44,049 nucleotides of DNA from CAZBXE01 sp964496125 (GTDB lineage: Bacteria > Chlamydiota > Chlamydiia > Chlamydiales > CAZBXE01): the NCBI GenBank assembly GCA_964496125.1, contig CAZBXE010000014.1, forward strand, positions 1 through 44,049, written 5' to 3'. The notes under the pieces are model-generated. The model made no database searches. It saw only the letters and a list, made by a program, of their open reading frames with translations, and was not told where the DNA came from. Shown in pieces: positions 22,135 to 31,071 of the stretch (its first letter is position 1; the number at the start of each line of letters is the position of its first letter). Position numbers and translations under genes: made by a program.

Positions 22135-24385
22135 GCCTTCTTGCATTCAGGAGAACCATAAGGGAGCTTGTGATCATCGCAAACGCAGAAAAAATAGGCG
22201 TCAAGTAACCTGCAACAGCCAAGAAAACACCTACGCCATTATAGAAGAAAGCCCAAAACAAGTTTTGCCTAAGGATCTTTCTCCCCTTCTCACAGAGCGT
22301 TCTTATCTCAAGCAAATTCAAGTTTTGAAGAAGAACATCTGAAGCTTGGATGGACAGATCTGTCGCATTCGGAACACTAAAGCTGACATGGCATGCCGAT
22401 AGAGCAGGCGCATCATTGATCCCATCCCCCATCATGGCAACCACCTCTCCCCTTTTCTTCAACTCCTCGATTACCTGTTGCTTTTGCAATGGCGTATGCT
22501 CGGCATAAAAATTTGAAAAACCACACTTCTTTGCTACCTCCTCTACCACCTTCTTTCCATCACCTGAAAGAAGAACCGTTTTACAACCAAGCGACTGTAT
22601 AAGCTCTGGCATCTTTTCTCTGATCTTATCACCTAATGCAAGCTGTGCGAGCAGTTTTCCATTTCTTGCAAAATACACAGTTGTCATCGTATCGTCTTCT
22701 GATGGCACATGAATACCAAGCTCCCGAAAAAAGAGTCCGGATCCTAAAACAGCCCCCTCTCCACGCATCCCCTTGCCTGCAATCTCTTCCACCTGAGCCA
22801 TTTCCTTTGCTGGCTCTCCAATTGCCTCTGCTATCGAAAGGCATATAGGATGGATGGATCTTTTAGCAAGCCCCTTTAGTATCGCTAAGTCCTCTAGGCT
22901 CAGTGCTCCAAGACCATCGAGCAGTGAAAACTTCCCTTCTGTCACAACGCCTGTCTTATCAAAAACAAAAACTGTTTCCTTTCCCAGCACGGAAAGAGCG
23001 CCCCTATTTTGCACAAAAACACCGATTGCAGCCAGTCCACTGAGCAGATACGATTCTGCCATCGGTGCAGCAATCCCAATCGCGCAAGGGCACGAAATCA
23101 ACAGAATAGATGCAGCTCTTGCCCACCCTGCCCAAAAACCAACAACGGCAGCAAGAAGAATCACAGCAGGAATAAGAGCAACAGATAGCCGATCGATAAG
23201 GGCTACCTCCTCTTTTTTCTTTTGCAGATTGTTTCCGACCATCTCAGCGATAAGATGTAAAAGAGATCCCTCCTTTTTCCCGGAGGCTTCCATTACAAAA
23301 GACCCCTTTTTGAGTAAGCTCCCTCCTAAAACAGCATCCCCTCTTCGCTTCAAAACTGGAACAGACTCTCCGCTGATAATCGACTCATCTACTGCCCCTT
23401 CTCCTTCTATTAAAATCCCATCCAGAGGCACCTTTTCTCCCATCAGAACAATAATTTCATCCCCCTTTTTAACTTCTTTAAGAAGAACAATCGTGCCATC
23501 TTTTTTTCTCGCTTTTCTAGGGAGTCCTCGGTAAAGGCGAAGTAGCGTGCGCTTTGCAGAAAACTTAGCTCGCATCTCAAGCACCTTGCCCAAAAGAACA
23601 AAGGTAATCACAACAGACGCCGAGTCAAAATAAACGTGATTTGACCCCTGAGCCATGTTGTAAACAGATAAAAGAAATGCAGAAGACACGCCTAAAACAA
23701 TGAGCGCTTCCATTCCGACGATTCCCACCCAAAAACAGCTCCAGAATCTCCTATAAATCGGGAATGCTGCGTAGAAAAAAACAGGCAAGGAAGAAATCAG
23801 GGCAAAAAAGGTAAACATTTGCCCTTGTTCTGAAGGATAAAAGTAGCTGGCATACACAGCGTAAGAAAACATCATAGTATTTAAGCTAAAAAGGGCCGCA
23901 ATAAAAAATCTAAAATTGAGCGGTTTATTCTCTTTTTTACGCTCTTCTTCAAGGGCTATAACATGATATCCGAGCTGCTGAATTCGCTTTGTGATCTCCT
24001 CTTCCCCAATCACGCAGGGATCATACTGCACAAAACCAATGTCGGTTGCAAAATCAACCTGGCAATCGATCACGCCTTTTTCTCGTTGGAGAATAAGAGA
24101 GATTACAGTCGCACACGCTGAGCAAAAAAGATCGCCTACTTCAAAAAACCATTTTTTTCTCTCCCCTCTTTCAACCTTATCCCTTAACTGCTCGAGGAGA
24201 AGCGGATTCGAGATGAGACCAGACTGGACTGCTTGCTGAAAGAGTGGGTGGTTTTTAAAGTCTGATAACTCGTTCTTCAAGGCTAAAATGGAATACACGG
24301 CCTGACAGCCGGCGCAGCAGAATCTCTCTGTTTCGTTCTGGTAGACGGTGGAGGTCAGCTCATTTTGGCACAATGTGCAGGTCAT
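22112..24385 (-). CDS. Heavy-metal P1B-type ATPase, CcoI/FixI-like
   Basis: 757 residues. The N-terminus has CxxC (C3, C6) and FCCAGCQAVYSIL (C23-C27), the metal-binding domain typical of CcoI/FixI, then an HMA-like domain with FCSAC (C88, C91). Membrane segments include the transport motif SCPCAIG (CPC at 432-434). Cytoplasmic motifs are SGES (338-341), DKTGVVTEG (phosphorylated Asp 476), SIHP (512-513) and GDGINDAPAL. CcoI-type pumps export Cu to assemble cbb3 oxidase. The transported metal and a role in oxidase assembly are inferred, and no oxidase genes are in the window. The usual fifth residue of DKTGT is replaced by Val here, which is odd. Single gene, convergent with tdh. Confidence 0.88.
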   Translation of the reverse strand: MTCTLCQNELTSTVYQNETERFCCAGCQAVYSILALKNELSDFKNHPLFQQAVQSGLISNPLLLEQLRDKVERGERKKWFFEVGDLFCSACATVISLILQREKGVIDCQVDFATDIGFVQYDPCVIGEEEITKRIQQLGYHVIALEEERKKENKPLNFRFFIAALFSLNTMMFSYAVYASYFYPSEQGQMFTFFALISSLPVFFYAAFPIYRRFWSCFWVGIVGMEALIVLGVSSAFLLSVYNMAQGSNHVYFDSASVVITFVLLGKVLEMRAKFSAKRTLLRLYRGLPRKARKKDGTIVLLKEVKKGDEIIVLMGEKVPLDGILIEGEGAVDESIISGESVPVLKRRGDAVLGGSLLKKGSFVMEASGKKEGSLLHLIAEMVGNNLQKKKEEVALIDRLSVALIPAVILLAAVVGFWAGWARAASILLISCPCAIGIAAPMAESYLLSGLAAIGVFVQNRGALSVLGKETVFVFDKTGVVTEGKFSLLDGLGALSLEDLAILKGLAKRSIHPICLSIAEAIGEPAKEMAQVEEIAGKGMRGEGAVLGSGLFFRELGIHVPSEDDTMTTVYFARNGKLLAQLALGDKIREKMPELIQSLGCKTVLLSGDGKKVVEEVAKKCGFSNFYAEHTPLQKQQVIEELKKRGEVVAMMGDGINDAPALSACHVSFSVPNATDLSIQASDVLLQNLNLLEIRTLCEKGRKILRQNLFWAFFYNGVGVFLAVAGYLTPIFSAFAMITSSLMVLLNARRLTHSNRE

Positions 24386-24518
24386 GGAAGCATGATGCTT
24401 GAAAAGAAAAAACTTCGCAAGCCAACTCTTCTCACCTGTTTTTTATGCTAATCTGCCTGGCTCTCAAAACAGAGTTGGATGAAACTAAGGAGCGATCTTT
24501 CAAAAAATAGCTGGCACG

Positions 24519-24527
24519 TGCTATAAT
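24519..24527 (+). promoter_or_regulatory. Extended -10 promoter of def
   Basis: TGCTATAAT is a perfect extended -10 element (TGn plus consensus TATAAT at 24522-24527). A weak TTCAAA lies 17 bp upstream at 24499-24504. Transcription is expected near 24534, before the chosen def start at 24558. Confidence 0.7.
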
Positions 24528-24557
24528 TGCTTGGAAATGGTGAAGAAAAGGTCGAAA

Positions 24558-25091
24558 ATGGTTCTTGAACTTGCGTATTATGGAGATAGCATACTCCGCC
24601 GGAAGGCGCAGCCTGTCGAGGAAATCACTGAGGAAATTAGGCAGCTGATCAACCAAATGATTGAGACTATGATAGCACATAATGGGGCTGGCCTTGCTGC
24701 ACCGCAGGTACACGAAGGCCTGCGAATCTTTCTGACCCACGTGTCGAAAGAAGGAGAAAACGATAGCGTTGAGCCTGGCGACATCAAGATCTTCATCAAT
24801 CCTATCCTTTCGAATCCAAGCAACGAACAAAACATCTCCGTTGAAGGATGCCTTTCCATTCCGGGCATCTGGGCGAACGTACCTAGACCTGAACGCATCA
24901 CAGTCGAATGGACCGATCTTGATGGAAAAACGCATAAGGAAGAGTTTTCTAGCCTGCAAGCAAGGGCAATCATGCATGAAAATGACCACATAAACGGCGT
25001 GCTTTTTATCGACCGCGTTGTTAGAGAAGAGCGTCTTGACGTAGAACATCAACTACGAAGGATCAAAAAGCTGCGCGCTCCTAAGATCTAG
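24558..25091 (+). CDS. def: Peptide deformylase
   Basis: 177 residues from ATG at 24558. This start is preferred over ATG 24537 or TTG 24531 because the predicted transcript begins near 24534, AAAAGG lies at good distance, and the N-terminus MVLELAYYGDSILRRKA fits chlamydial Def. It removes the formyl group from nascent proteins. All three family motifs are intact: GAGLAAPQV, EGCLSIPG (metal Cys) and HENDHINGVLFID (metal His pair and catalytic Glu). Single gene; the next 100 bp hold nothing recognisable. Confidence 0.96.
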   Translation: MVLELAYYGDSILRRKAQPVEEITEEIRQLINQMIETMIAHNGAGLAAPQVHEGLRIFLTHVSKEGENDSVEPGDIKIFINPILSNPSNEQNISVEGCLSIPGIWANVPRPERITVEWTDLDGKTHKEEFSSLQARAIMHENDHINGVLFIDRVVREERLDVEHQLRRIKKLRAPKI

Positions 25092-25193
25092 TCATTGCGT
25101 ACCTTTTGCACTTTAATCAAAAAAAACTTTAATACACAGACGTATACACAAGTAGCCTGAAAAGTTAACCCTTGAAGGATAAGGTGGTATGTC

Positions 25194-25380
25194 ATGAGCA
25201 TGAATGAAATAGCCTTTCGTCATTTTAAGGCTGAGTTGAACATTGCACCAATTTGACTACGGAATTACAAGCAAGAAACGACACCATCTTTCTCGAGAAC
25301 ATCCTAGCTATACGTCTTAGCCTGGTTAACAACCTTAAAAAACGCATGATAAAGATATTGAACTAAAACAGAAGGATTTA
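25194..25380 (+). pseudogene. Decayed 5' end of the first BTB gene
   Basis: An ATG at 25194, preceded by an AAGGTGG-like ribosome site, opens a frame coding MSMNEIAFRHFKAELNIAP that stops within 21 codons. The coding trail continues in a second frame (LTTELQARNDTIFLENILAI, ending at a stop near 25365) and then, after a shift at the A6 tract near 25340, in the frame of the intact ORF that follows (HDKDIELKQKDLLKIFEAS). Two frameshifts would restore a continuous N-terminal extension of about 62 residues. They could be real lesions or sequencing errors in homopolymers. Confidence 0.45.
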
Positions 25381-26139
25381 TTGAAGATTTTTGAGGCAAG
25401 TCACACGCACAATGTGATTGACCAAAAAATCCCAAGGGAGCTGTCTGATTGCAAAATCGTTGTGAATGGTCAAACGTTTTATTGCCACAGAGAAATTCTT
25501 AACAGGTCACGTCTTTTTTACGAAATGAGTCAAGATGAACTCATCAAGAACCTCGAAGACGGGAAATTCACACTTACCATACAAAACAGTGATACTGTCA
25601 CCCCTAAAAGAGCCGCAAAATACTTACCCTATCTATACACAGCCGAATTCACCACGAGCGATTCCCTGCTAGAAGAAATTGAAACATGTAACCATTTCCA
25701 ATCAACGGCAGATATAAAGCGCATTGAAAATTCGATAGCATCAGATACATTAAGGCAATCTATGATTTCTGAGATACGCAGTGTATGGCTAAGTCGAGAC
25801 AATACCACTCCTGTCGCGCGTAGTCAGCTTGCTGTGATCAGACAAGATGATCCCACGCTTTATACCCTTTTAATGCGACAAAGAGAAATCCAACACCTTG
25901 CACAGCAGAATTTTAAAAATAAATCATCCCAATCCCAAATATTCAAATTTACACTTGACTGTTTAGCCTATGAGGTGATGACTTTTCTTCGAGTGCTTAA
26001 AAATGGACAAAAACTCTATAGAGAGAAAGGCGTTCATAACAACTTCTATTTTGGTTATCAGAAGGGGGAAATCCTGCCTTTTATCCAATCTATGGAACAA
26101 GCCTGGAAAAGCAGGCCTGACAAACTTTTGCAACCTTGA
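25381..26139 (+). CDS. BTB/POZ-domain protein (first of tandem pair)
   Basis: 252 residues from TTG at 25381, which has AGAAGGA six bases ahead; the original start was probably 25194. Residues about 20-75 carry a BTB fold signature: SDCKIVVNGQTFYCHREIL then RSRLFYEM, and YLPYLYTAEF for the last helices, matching the eukaryotic pattern 'D(V/C)..V.G..F..H+.IL...S..F'. The rest is helical with no recognised domain. BTB proteins recruit substrates to Cullin-3 ubiquitin ligases in eukaryotes, and expansions of BTB-box proteins are documented in environmental chlamydiae, so a host-directed effector is inferred. No secretion signal is visible, as is usual for type III substrates. Confidence 0.65.
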   Translation: MKIFEASHTHNVIDQKIPRELSDCKIVVNGQTFYCHREILNRSRLFYEMSQDELIKNLEDGKFTLTIQNSDTVTPKRAAKYLPYLYTAEFTTSDSLLEEIETCNHFQSTADIKRIENSIASDTLRQSMISEIRSVWLSRDNTTPVARSQLAVIRQDDPTLYTLLMRQREIQHLAQQNFKNKSSQSQIFKFTLDCLAYEVMTFLRVLKNGQKLYREKGVHNNFYFGYQKGEILPFIQSMEQAWKSRPDKLLQP

Positions 26140-26179
26140 AATTTTCTCGGATAACAGCAGGGCCACTGAGACACGTAGA

Positions 26180-26911
26180 ATGGAGACTGAACGGCGTGCT
26201 AATGTATTTGCTTTTTTTGCAAGACAGGCTATTGAAAGAACGAAACCGCTTTCCCCCCCTTCGCCGCTACAACTTATCAGGGGAAATAAGGCTTTTCACG
26301 ACTGCACAATTCGCCTTGGGGAAAAAGGTGAGGTTTTCAGCAGCAAAATCGCCTTAGCATCTGCCACAGATGGTCTAAAAAAAATGATTGCTGAAGGAAC
26401 ACCCTTGTTGTTGCCTGAAGGTGGAGGAAAAATTCTAGATTTCTTTGATACTAAAAACTTTAGACGTCTCGCTTCAACCGAAGCAAAAGACCTTTTGAAT
26501 AAAGATTTTTTGAATCCTTTATTTTCAAACACCCCTAAAGATATCCAGAGAAGAAAAGATTATATATTGGCAATAGAAACTTGTATGGCAAAAACTATTA
26601 ATGAAGATACAATATTGATTTACATTGAACAAGCAGAAACACATTCTCTGTCTGCCTCATGCAAAAGCATTAGGCAAGCTTCTTATCACAAGAGCTGCCC
26701 CCCCCCAAGCGACTACGTCACAAGCGTAAGTTTCTCTCATGTAAAACCTGAATTTCAAGTACTTCTTCTTGTGTTTCAAAATAAAAATTTGAAACAAATT
26801 TCGCTGACTCACGCCAATCTTAGCAACCGTGATCTAGCTTATCTTTTGTTAACGTATCCAAAAGTTACTTTCACAGGAAGTTTTATAGATTCAGTAAAAA
26901 CAACTCCTTGA
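26180..26911 (+). CDS. BTB/BACK-like protein (second of tandem pair)
   Basis: 243 residues from ATG at 26180; the frame is open upstream to 26003 but overlaps the first BTB gene. Residues about 35-60 (FHDCTIRLGEKGEVFSSKIA then LASATDGLKKMI) align with the BTB N-terminal half, although the middle is short. A BACK-like helical block (INEDTILIYIEQAETHSLSA, then SCKSI) follows near residue 140, as in BTB-BACK proteins. The C-terminus (LKQISLTHANLSNRDLAYLL) has LRR-like spacing. No strong ribosome site precedes the ATG. It is a diverged paralogue of the gene upstream and possibly partly decayed; a third fragment follows. Confidence 0.55.
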   Translation: METERRANVFAFFARQAIERTKPLSPPSPLQLIRGNKAFHDCTIRLGEKGEVFSSKIALASATDGLKKMIAEGTPLLLPEGGGKILDFFDTKNFRRLASTEAKDLLNKDFLNPLFSNTPKDIQRRKDYILAIETCMAKTINEDTILIYIEQAETHSLSASCKSIRQASYHKSCPPPSDYVTSVSFSHVKPEFQVLLLVFQNKNLKQISLTHANLSNRDLAYLLLTYPKVTFTGSFIDSVKTTP

Positions 26912-26955
26912 GGGCGGCAGCTGCTACTAGCTACGCAGAGAGATGATCTAAATAA

Positions 26956-27252
26956 GCCTCCGCCTCCACGCCCCCTAGCGACAAAATTTCAGAAGACATA
27001 GACGACCTTGAAGCGGTTTTATTTGCAAGAAGAGTCAAGGCTACGCGTACTGAAATTATTGATGTCTCTAAACTCCGCTTTAACAACCTCTCTCCGATTG
27101 GGATCAGCGCACTTGCGCAAGTGATTAACACAAAGAAAATTACACTCGGTAATGCTGCTTACATGAACCGGCAAGCATTGGCAAACGAACTAGGCCTTAC
27201 AATCCACTATATAGATCGCACGGGAAAAATGGAAACGGTGAGACCAAGCTAA
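26956..27252 (+). pseudogene. C-terminal fragment of a third BTB-cluster paralogue
   Basis: An open frame of 98 codons from 26956 to TAA 27250-27252 with no start codon in its first third. It begins with PPSD, as does the last third of the preceding protein (PPPSDYV), and continues with an LRR-like unit (TEIIDVSKLRFNNLSPIGIS, ALAQVI, KKITLGN) whose layout matches LKQISLTHANLSNRDLAYLL in that protein. It therefore looks like the 3' end of a third copy left by deletion. It is too lacking in start codons to be a normal gene. Confidence 0.5.
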
Positions 27253-27260
27253 ACTTCCAT

Positions 27261-27551
27261 TTACTGTTCCAGCGTCTCGATACCGATCGTCTGCCCACGT
27301 CCCTTCGTTGTTCCCATAGCCTGCGTCCAGAGGGAGAGGAGAACGCAAGAAGTGAGGAAGATCACAGCAAGCCATGCAGTAAATTGCTTAAGCACTTCAG
27401 CAGTAGATGTTCCAAAAAGTGAGTCTGATGTGTCTCCCCCAAAAGAAGCTCCAAGGCCCGTGCTCTTACTCTCTTGCGACAAAATCACGCCACAAAGGAG
27501 AAGGCAAAGGAGAAGAAATAAGATAATGGCCAAAAAATAAATGACTGTCAT
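27261..27551 (-). CDS. secG: Preprotein translocase subunit SecG
   Basis: 96 residues. Two membrane segments (residues 3-27 and 58-77) flank the conserved SecG loop QESKSTGLGASFGGDTSDSL then FGTSTAEVLKQFT. SecG is the small auxiliary subunit of the SecYEG channel and helps protein export. Start ATG 27551 overlaps the tpiA stop as ATGA, so it is translated from the tpiA message. The C-terminal tail is short and polar. Confidence 0.95.
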   Translation of the reverse strand: MTVIYFLAIILFLLLCLLLCGVILSQESKSTGLGASFGGDTSDSLFGTSTAEVLKQFTAWLAVIFLTSCVLLSLWTQAMGTTKGRGQTIGIETLEQ

Positions 27552-28318
27552 GATATACCTGTTTGATTGTACTGAATGATTCGCAAAAAACTCTCAAGTG
27601 TTAAAGAAGCGCCGCCCACAAGCAAGCCATCAATCCCCTCTTTCTCTAAAAAAGGCCTTACATTTGAGGGTTTTACAGAACCTCCGTAAAGAATGGGGAG
27701 CAGAGACGCTGCCTCTTCACCTAAAATCTGAGAGAGAATTTTTCTGCAAAACCTGAGCCTCTCCTCAGCAATTTCAGGCGTTGCGGCATGTCCTGTTCCA
27801 ATGGCCCATACGGGCTCATAGGCTACGATCAAGTTCGTAAGATCCTCTTTTTTAAGGCCGGCAAGCGCCCCCTCAAGCTGAGACTTTAGGACCTCTTCTG
27901 TCTTCCCAATCTCCTGCTCTTCCAGGGACTCGCCAATACAAAGCAGGGGCTGAAGACCGTCAAGGACCGCTCTTTTCACTTTTTTATTGATAAACTCATC
28001 GGTTTCATGGAAGTAGTGCCTGCGTTCCGAATGACCCAGCAAAACAAACGAAGCTCCCGCTTCCTTTACCATCTTTCCGGCTACTTCCCCGGTAAAAGCA
28101 CCCTCGTTACAGTCGTTCATATTTTGCGCGCCGATGGAGATGGGTGAACCCTTGGCAGCAACTGCTGCTGCATAGATGGCTGTAAAGGGAACAGCCAGGT
28201 AGACCGTAGGGTCCCCTTCTGTCAAAGAGGACACTATTTTTTTTACAAATTCGCCCGTTTCCGAAATTGTCTTATACATTTTCCAGTTGCCCACGATGAG
28301 GGGCAGGCTGTTTGGCAT
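27548..28318 (-). CDS. tpiA: Triosephosphate isomerase
   Basis: 256 residues from ATG at 28316-28318, which has GGGAG ahead; the frame is open 30 codons further but those codons are not family-like. It interconverts dihydroxyacetone phosphate and glyceraldehyde 3-phosphate. Visible are VGNWKMYKT (catalytic Lys), LLGHSERRHYFHE (catalytic His), the active-site Glu block AYEPVWAIGTGHAATPE, and the phosphate loop LYGGSVKPSN. It is divergent from xseA, an arrangement I recall from Chlamydia, and is coupled to secG downstream. Confidence 0.97.
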   Translation of the reverse strand: MPNSLPLIVGNWKMYKTISETGEFVKKIVSSLTEGDPTVYLAVPFTAIYAAAVAAKGSPISIGAQNMNDCNEGAFTGEVAGKMVKEAGASFVLLGHSERRHYFHETDEFINKKVKRAVLDGLQPLLCIGESLEEQEIGKTEEVLKSQLEGALAGLKKEDLTNLIVAYEPVWAIGTGHAATPEIAEERLRFCRKILSQILGEEAASLLPILYGGSVKPSNVRPFLEKEGIDGLLVGGASLTLESFLRIIQYNQTGIS

Positions 28319-28416
28319 GAAAGCACTCCCTTTTGTCGCCTCATGATAGCACAAAAAGGACAAAATGGAACAAAATATTTTGCATTGAGGCAACTTTTTG
28401 TTTATCATGTGCTCAC

Positions 28417-29760
28417 ATGGAACCAGAAAAAGAGAAAAAACCTCCCCTCACCGTATCGGAGCTCACATTCCACATCAAACAGCACTTAGAGGGAACCTTT
28501 TCTAAAATCTTCCTCAAAGGGGAGGTCAGCAACTTTACAAAGCAATCTTCAGGCCACCTCTATTTTTCGCTAAAAGATCCCTTTGCACAGATATCTTGCG
28601 TGATGTTTCAACGTGATGCAGCCTCCTTAAAAGCGCTTCCTAAAGTAGGCGACCAAATCACAATCGTAGGCAGTCTAACTGTTTACCCACCCAAAGGAAA
28701 CTACCAAATCGTAGTCAGAGAACTTACCTTTTCTGGCATTGGCGAGCTGCTTGCTAGATTAGAAGAGCTAAAACGAGATCTGCTAGAGAGGGGCTGGTTT
28801 AAAAAAGAGCATAAGAAAGAACTTCCCCATTTACCCAAGACAATTGGCGTTGTCACAAGCCCAACGGGAGCTGCCATCCAAGATATTCTTCATATCCTTT
28901 CCCGAAGAAGTCCCCGCTTTCATCTGATACTGAACCCTGTCCGCGTGCAGGGAGAGGGATCGGCCCAAGAAATTGCAAAAGCCATTGAGCAATTCAATAA
29001 ATACAACCTTGCCGATGTTCTCATTGTTGGAAGAGGAGGAGGCTCTATTGAAGATCTTTGGGCCTTCAATGAAGAGATTGTAGCCAAGGCCATTTTTGAA
29101 AGCAAAATTCCCATCATCTCTGCTGTGGGACACGAAACTGATCACACCATCGCAGATTACGTTGCCGACAAAAGAGCCCCCACACCCTCAGCAGCGGCAG
29201 AAATCGTGTGCAAAGATGAATCAGAACTCGTCGAAAAGATCCAACTTTTACAAAAGAGAATCGCACAAAGTATCCGAGTGCAAATTTCTCAAAAAAAAGA
29301 AGGGGTTCGCCTTCTTTGCAAACAGCCACCCCTCCATTCTGCACAAGCACTTCTTGGATTTTGGATGCAACGCCTCGATGACCTCAAAGAAGAGACAAAA
29401 GACAGTATGCTCCAAAAACTCTCCCATGCAAAGCTTGTGCTTGAGCACAAAAAACGGGTTCTCACAGCCTTCAGACCAGACAATCAAATCAAGCATTTGC
29501 GTCAAAAGATGTCATCGTTTGACCAAGCTGTGCAAAATTCTTTCCAAAATAAACTCTTAAGACTAAAAAGAAGCTTTGGCGATGTCGCCATCACTTTACG
29601 TACGCTTGACCCTAAAAATCTCTTACAGAAAGGATATTCGATCATCCTTTCCGAAAAAGAGAGGCTTGTAGTAAAGTCGGTGCATCAAATCAAAGCCCAG
29701 CAAAAAGTAACTCTTGTGCTCTCTGATGGAAAAGCAGAGGCAAAAATTGAGACGGTATGA
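28417..29760 (+). CDS. xseA: Exodeoxyribonuclease VII large subunit
   Basis: 447 residues from ATG at 28417; the upstream in-frame extension to 28333 overlaps the tpiA promoter region and is not family-like. It is the catalytic subunit of the single-strand-specific exonuclease. An N-terminal OB fold (FLKGEVSNFTKQSSGHLYFS) is followed by the nuclease region IGVVTSPTGAAIQDIL and VLIVGRGGGSIEDLWAFNEE, the signature block with its conserved acidic residues, then a long coiled-coil C-terminal half. It overlaps xseB (ATGA). Confidence 0.96.
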   Translation: MEPEKEKKPPLTVSELTFHIKQHLEGTFSKIFLKGEVSNFTKQSSGHLYFSLKDPFAQISCVMFQRDAASLKALPKVGDQITIVGSLTVYPPKGNYQIVVRELTFSGIGELLARLEELKRDLLERGWFKKEHKKELPHLPKTIGVVTSPTGAAIQDILHILSRRSPRFHLILNPVRVQGEGSAQEIAKAIEQFNKYNLADVLIVGRGGGSIEDLWAFNEEIVAKAIFESKIPIISAVGHETDHTIADYVADKRAPTPSAAAEIVCKDESELVEKIQLLQKRIAQSIRVQISQKKEGVRLLCKQPPLHSAQALLGFWMQRLDDLKEETKDSMLQKLSHAKLVLEHKKRVLTAFRPDNQIKHLRQKMSSFDQAVQNSFQNKLLRLKRSFGDVAITLRTLDPKNLLQKGYSIILSEKERLVVKSVHQIKAQQKVTLVLSDGKAEAKIETV

Positions 29761-30017
29761 CAAAGCAGCACACATTTGAAACAGCGTTTTCCAGGCTCGA
29801 AAAAATCTTGGAAAGAATGAACTCGGATGGAGTTACCCTCGATGAATCGCTTGCCCTTTTTGAAGAAGCGAATGGGATCATCACCTTTTGCAACGAAAGA
29901 CTTGCACAAGCTGAAAAAAAAGTAGAGATCCTCCTCAAAAATAGAAATGGAGAACTCACTTTAGGTGAAGATGGAAAACCAGAAAGAGCACCCTTTGACC
30001 CAGAAGGCAGATCATGA
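29757..30017 (+). CDS. xseB: Exodeoxyribonuclease VII small subunit
   Basis: 86 residues. The family pattern TFETAFSRLEKILERMNSDG then VTLDESLALFEEANGI is clear; the protein forms helical hairpins that wrap the XseA coiled coil. The final 20 residues are not family-typical. Both ends overlap neighbours (ATGA with xseA and with nadK), giving a tight three-gene chain. Confidence 0.95.
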   Translation: MTKQHTFETAFSRLEKILERMNSDGVTLDESLALFEEANGIITFCNERLAQAEKKVEILLKNRNGELTLGEDGKPERAPFDPEGRS

Positions 30018-30859
30018 AAATCGCTCTTTTTGCAAACCTTCAGAAAAGCCAGGCAAAAAAAATTGCGATTGGCATCCAAGAATTTCTAAAGGCGCAAAAA
30101 ATTGAGGTTTACACAGAAGATGAGATGGCAACTGCCATGGGTGCCCTCCCTCTTTCCCAAGTTCCCCTCGAAAAAATCAACCTGATCATTTCCTTAGGAG
30201 GAGATGGGACCATCTTAAGGATAATGCATAAGCATCCTGAGATGCAAGCACCTTTGTTAGGAATCAATTTAGGCGGACTTGGTTTCATGGCCGACATCAA
30301 TGTGGGTGAGGTTTTCCCGGCCCTGGAAGCCGTAATTGATAAGAGGTTTGTTGTAGATGAGCGTCTTATGATGGAGGGAGAAACGCTTCACGCTGAAAAA
30401 AGAACGGCAGTCAATGAAATCGCCCTCCATCGCGGCAGAAATCCTTGTCTCATTGATCTTGCCATCCATGTCGATGGCAAATACCTAAACACCTTTTCAG
30501 CCGATGGGATCATCCTCTCAACCCCAAGCGGCTCAACCGCCTACTCCATGGCAGCTGGCGGACCAATCCTTACTCCTGAGCTTCAAGCATTTGTGCTCAC
30601 TCCTATCTGTCCTCATACTGTCTCGAACCGCCCCATTGTGTTTATGCCCAAAGAAGAGGTTCAGGTACAGTATGTAAGTGATCACAAACCGATCGAAATC
30701 ACCTTCGATGGTCTAGAACACTACACTATGAAGACGGGGGAAGTCTTAAGAATTAGACCTTCCAAACGAAAATTTCGCCTTGTGAATCTTGAACATCAAG
30801 ATTACTTTTCTACGCTTAGACTTAAGCTTGGATGGACAGGCAAACTCCGAAGTCATTAA
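30014..30859 (+). CDS. nadK: NAD kinase
   Basis: 281 residues. It phosphorylates NAD to NADP with ATP or polyphosphate. Contains the active-site LIISLGGDGTILRIMHKHPE, LGINLGGLGFMADI, the NE block AVNEIALHRG and the conserved STPSGSTAYSMAAGGPIL. Translationally coupled to xseB, which is unrelated in function and probably reflects genome compaction. NADP produced here would feed the Zwf reaction coded elsewhere in the window. About 210 bp of AT-rich leader follow before the OmcA-like gene. Confidence 0.95.
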   Translation: MKIALFANLQKSQAKKIAIGIQEFLKAQKIEVYTEDEMATAMGALPLSQVPLEKINLIISLGGDGTILRIMHKHPEMQAPLLGINLGGLGFMADINVGEVFPALEAVIDKRFVVDERLMMEGETLHAEKRTAVNEIALHRGRNPCLIDLAIHVDGKYLNTFSADGIILSTPSGSTAYSMAAGGPILTPELQAFVLTPICPHTVSNRPIVFMPKEEVQVQYVSDHKPIEITFDGLEHYTMKTGEVLRIRPSKRKFRLVNLEHQDYFSTLRLKLGWTGKLRSH

Positions 30860-31071
30860 CTAACCTCAAACATCTTGCTGATTCTCAGCTGATTGAATAC
30901 CCCTTTCCCTGTTTTTTAAAAAATTTGTGGATCATTTATTATCGAATGCGTATCAAGAGAAATTAAAACGACTGTGAAGATATTTGCCCTATCCGACCAG
31001 TTGGAGTAAGCGCCCTAGAGTTTTAAGTGCGCCGCTTGAAAAAAACAGGTTCAAAAAAATAGGAGAGTCCT

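Noticed and set aside
22854..23534. 226-codon ORF opposite the P-type ATPase
   Set aside because: Ser/Pro/Thr-rich low-complexity product lying wholly inside the ATPase gene, whose motifs are intact.
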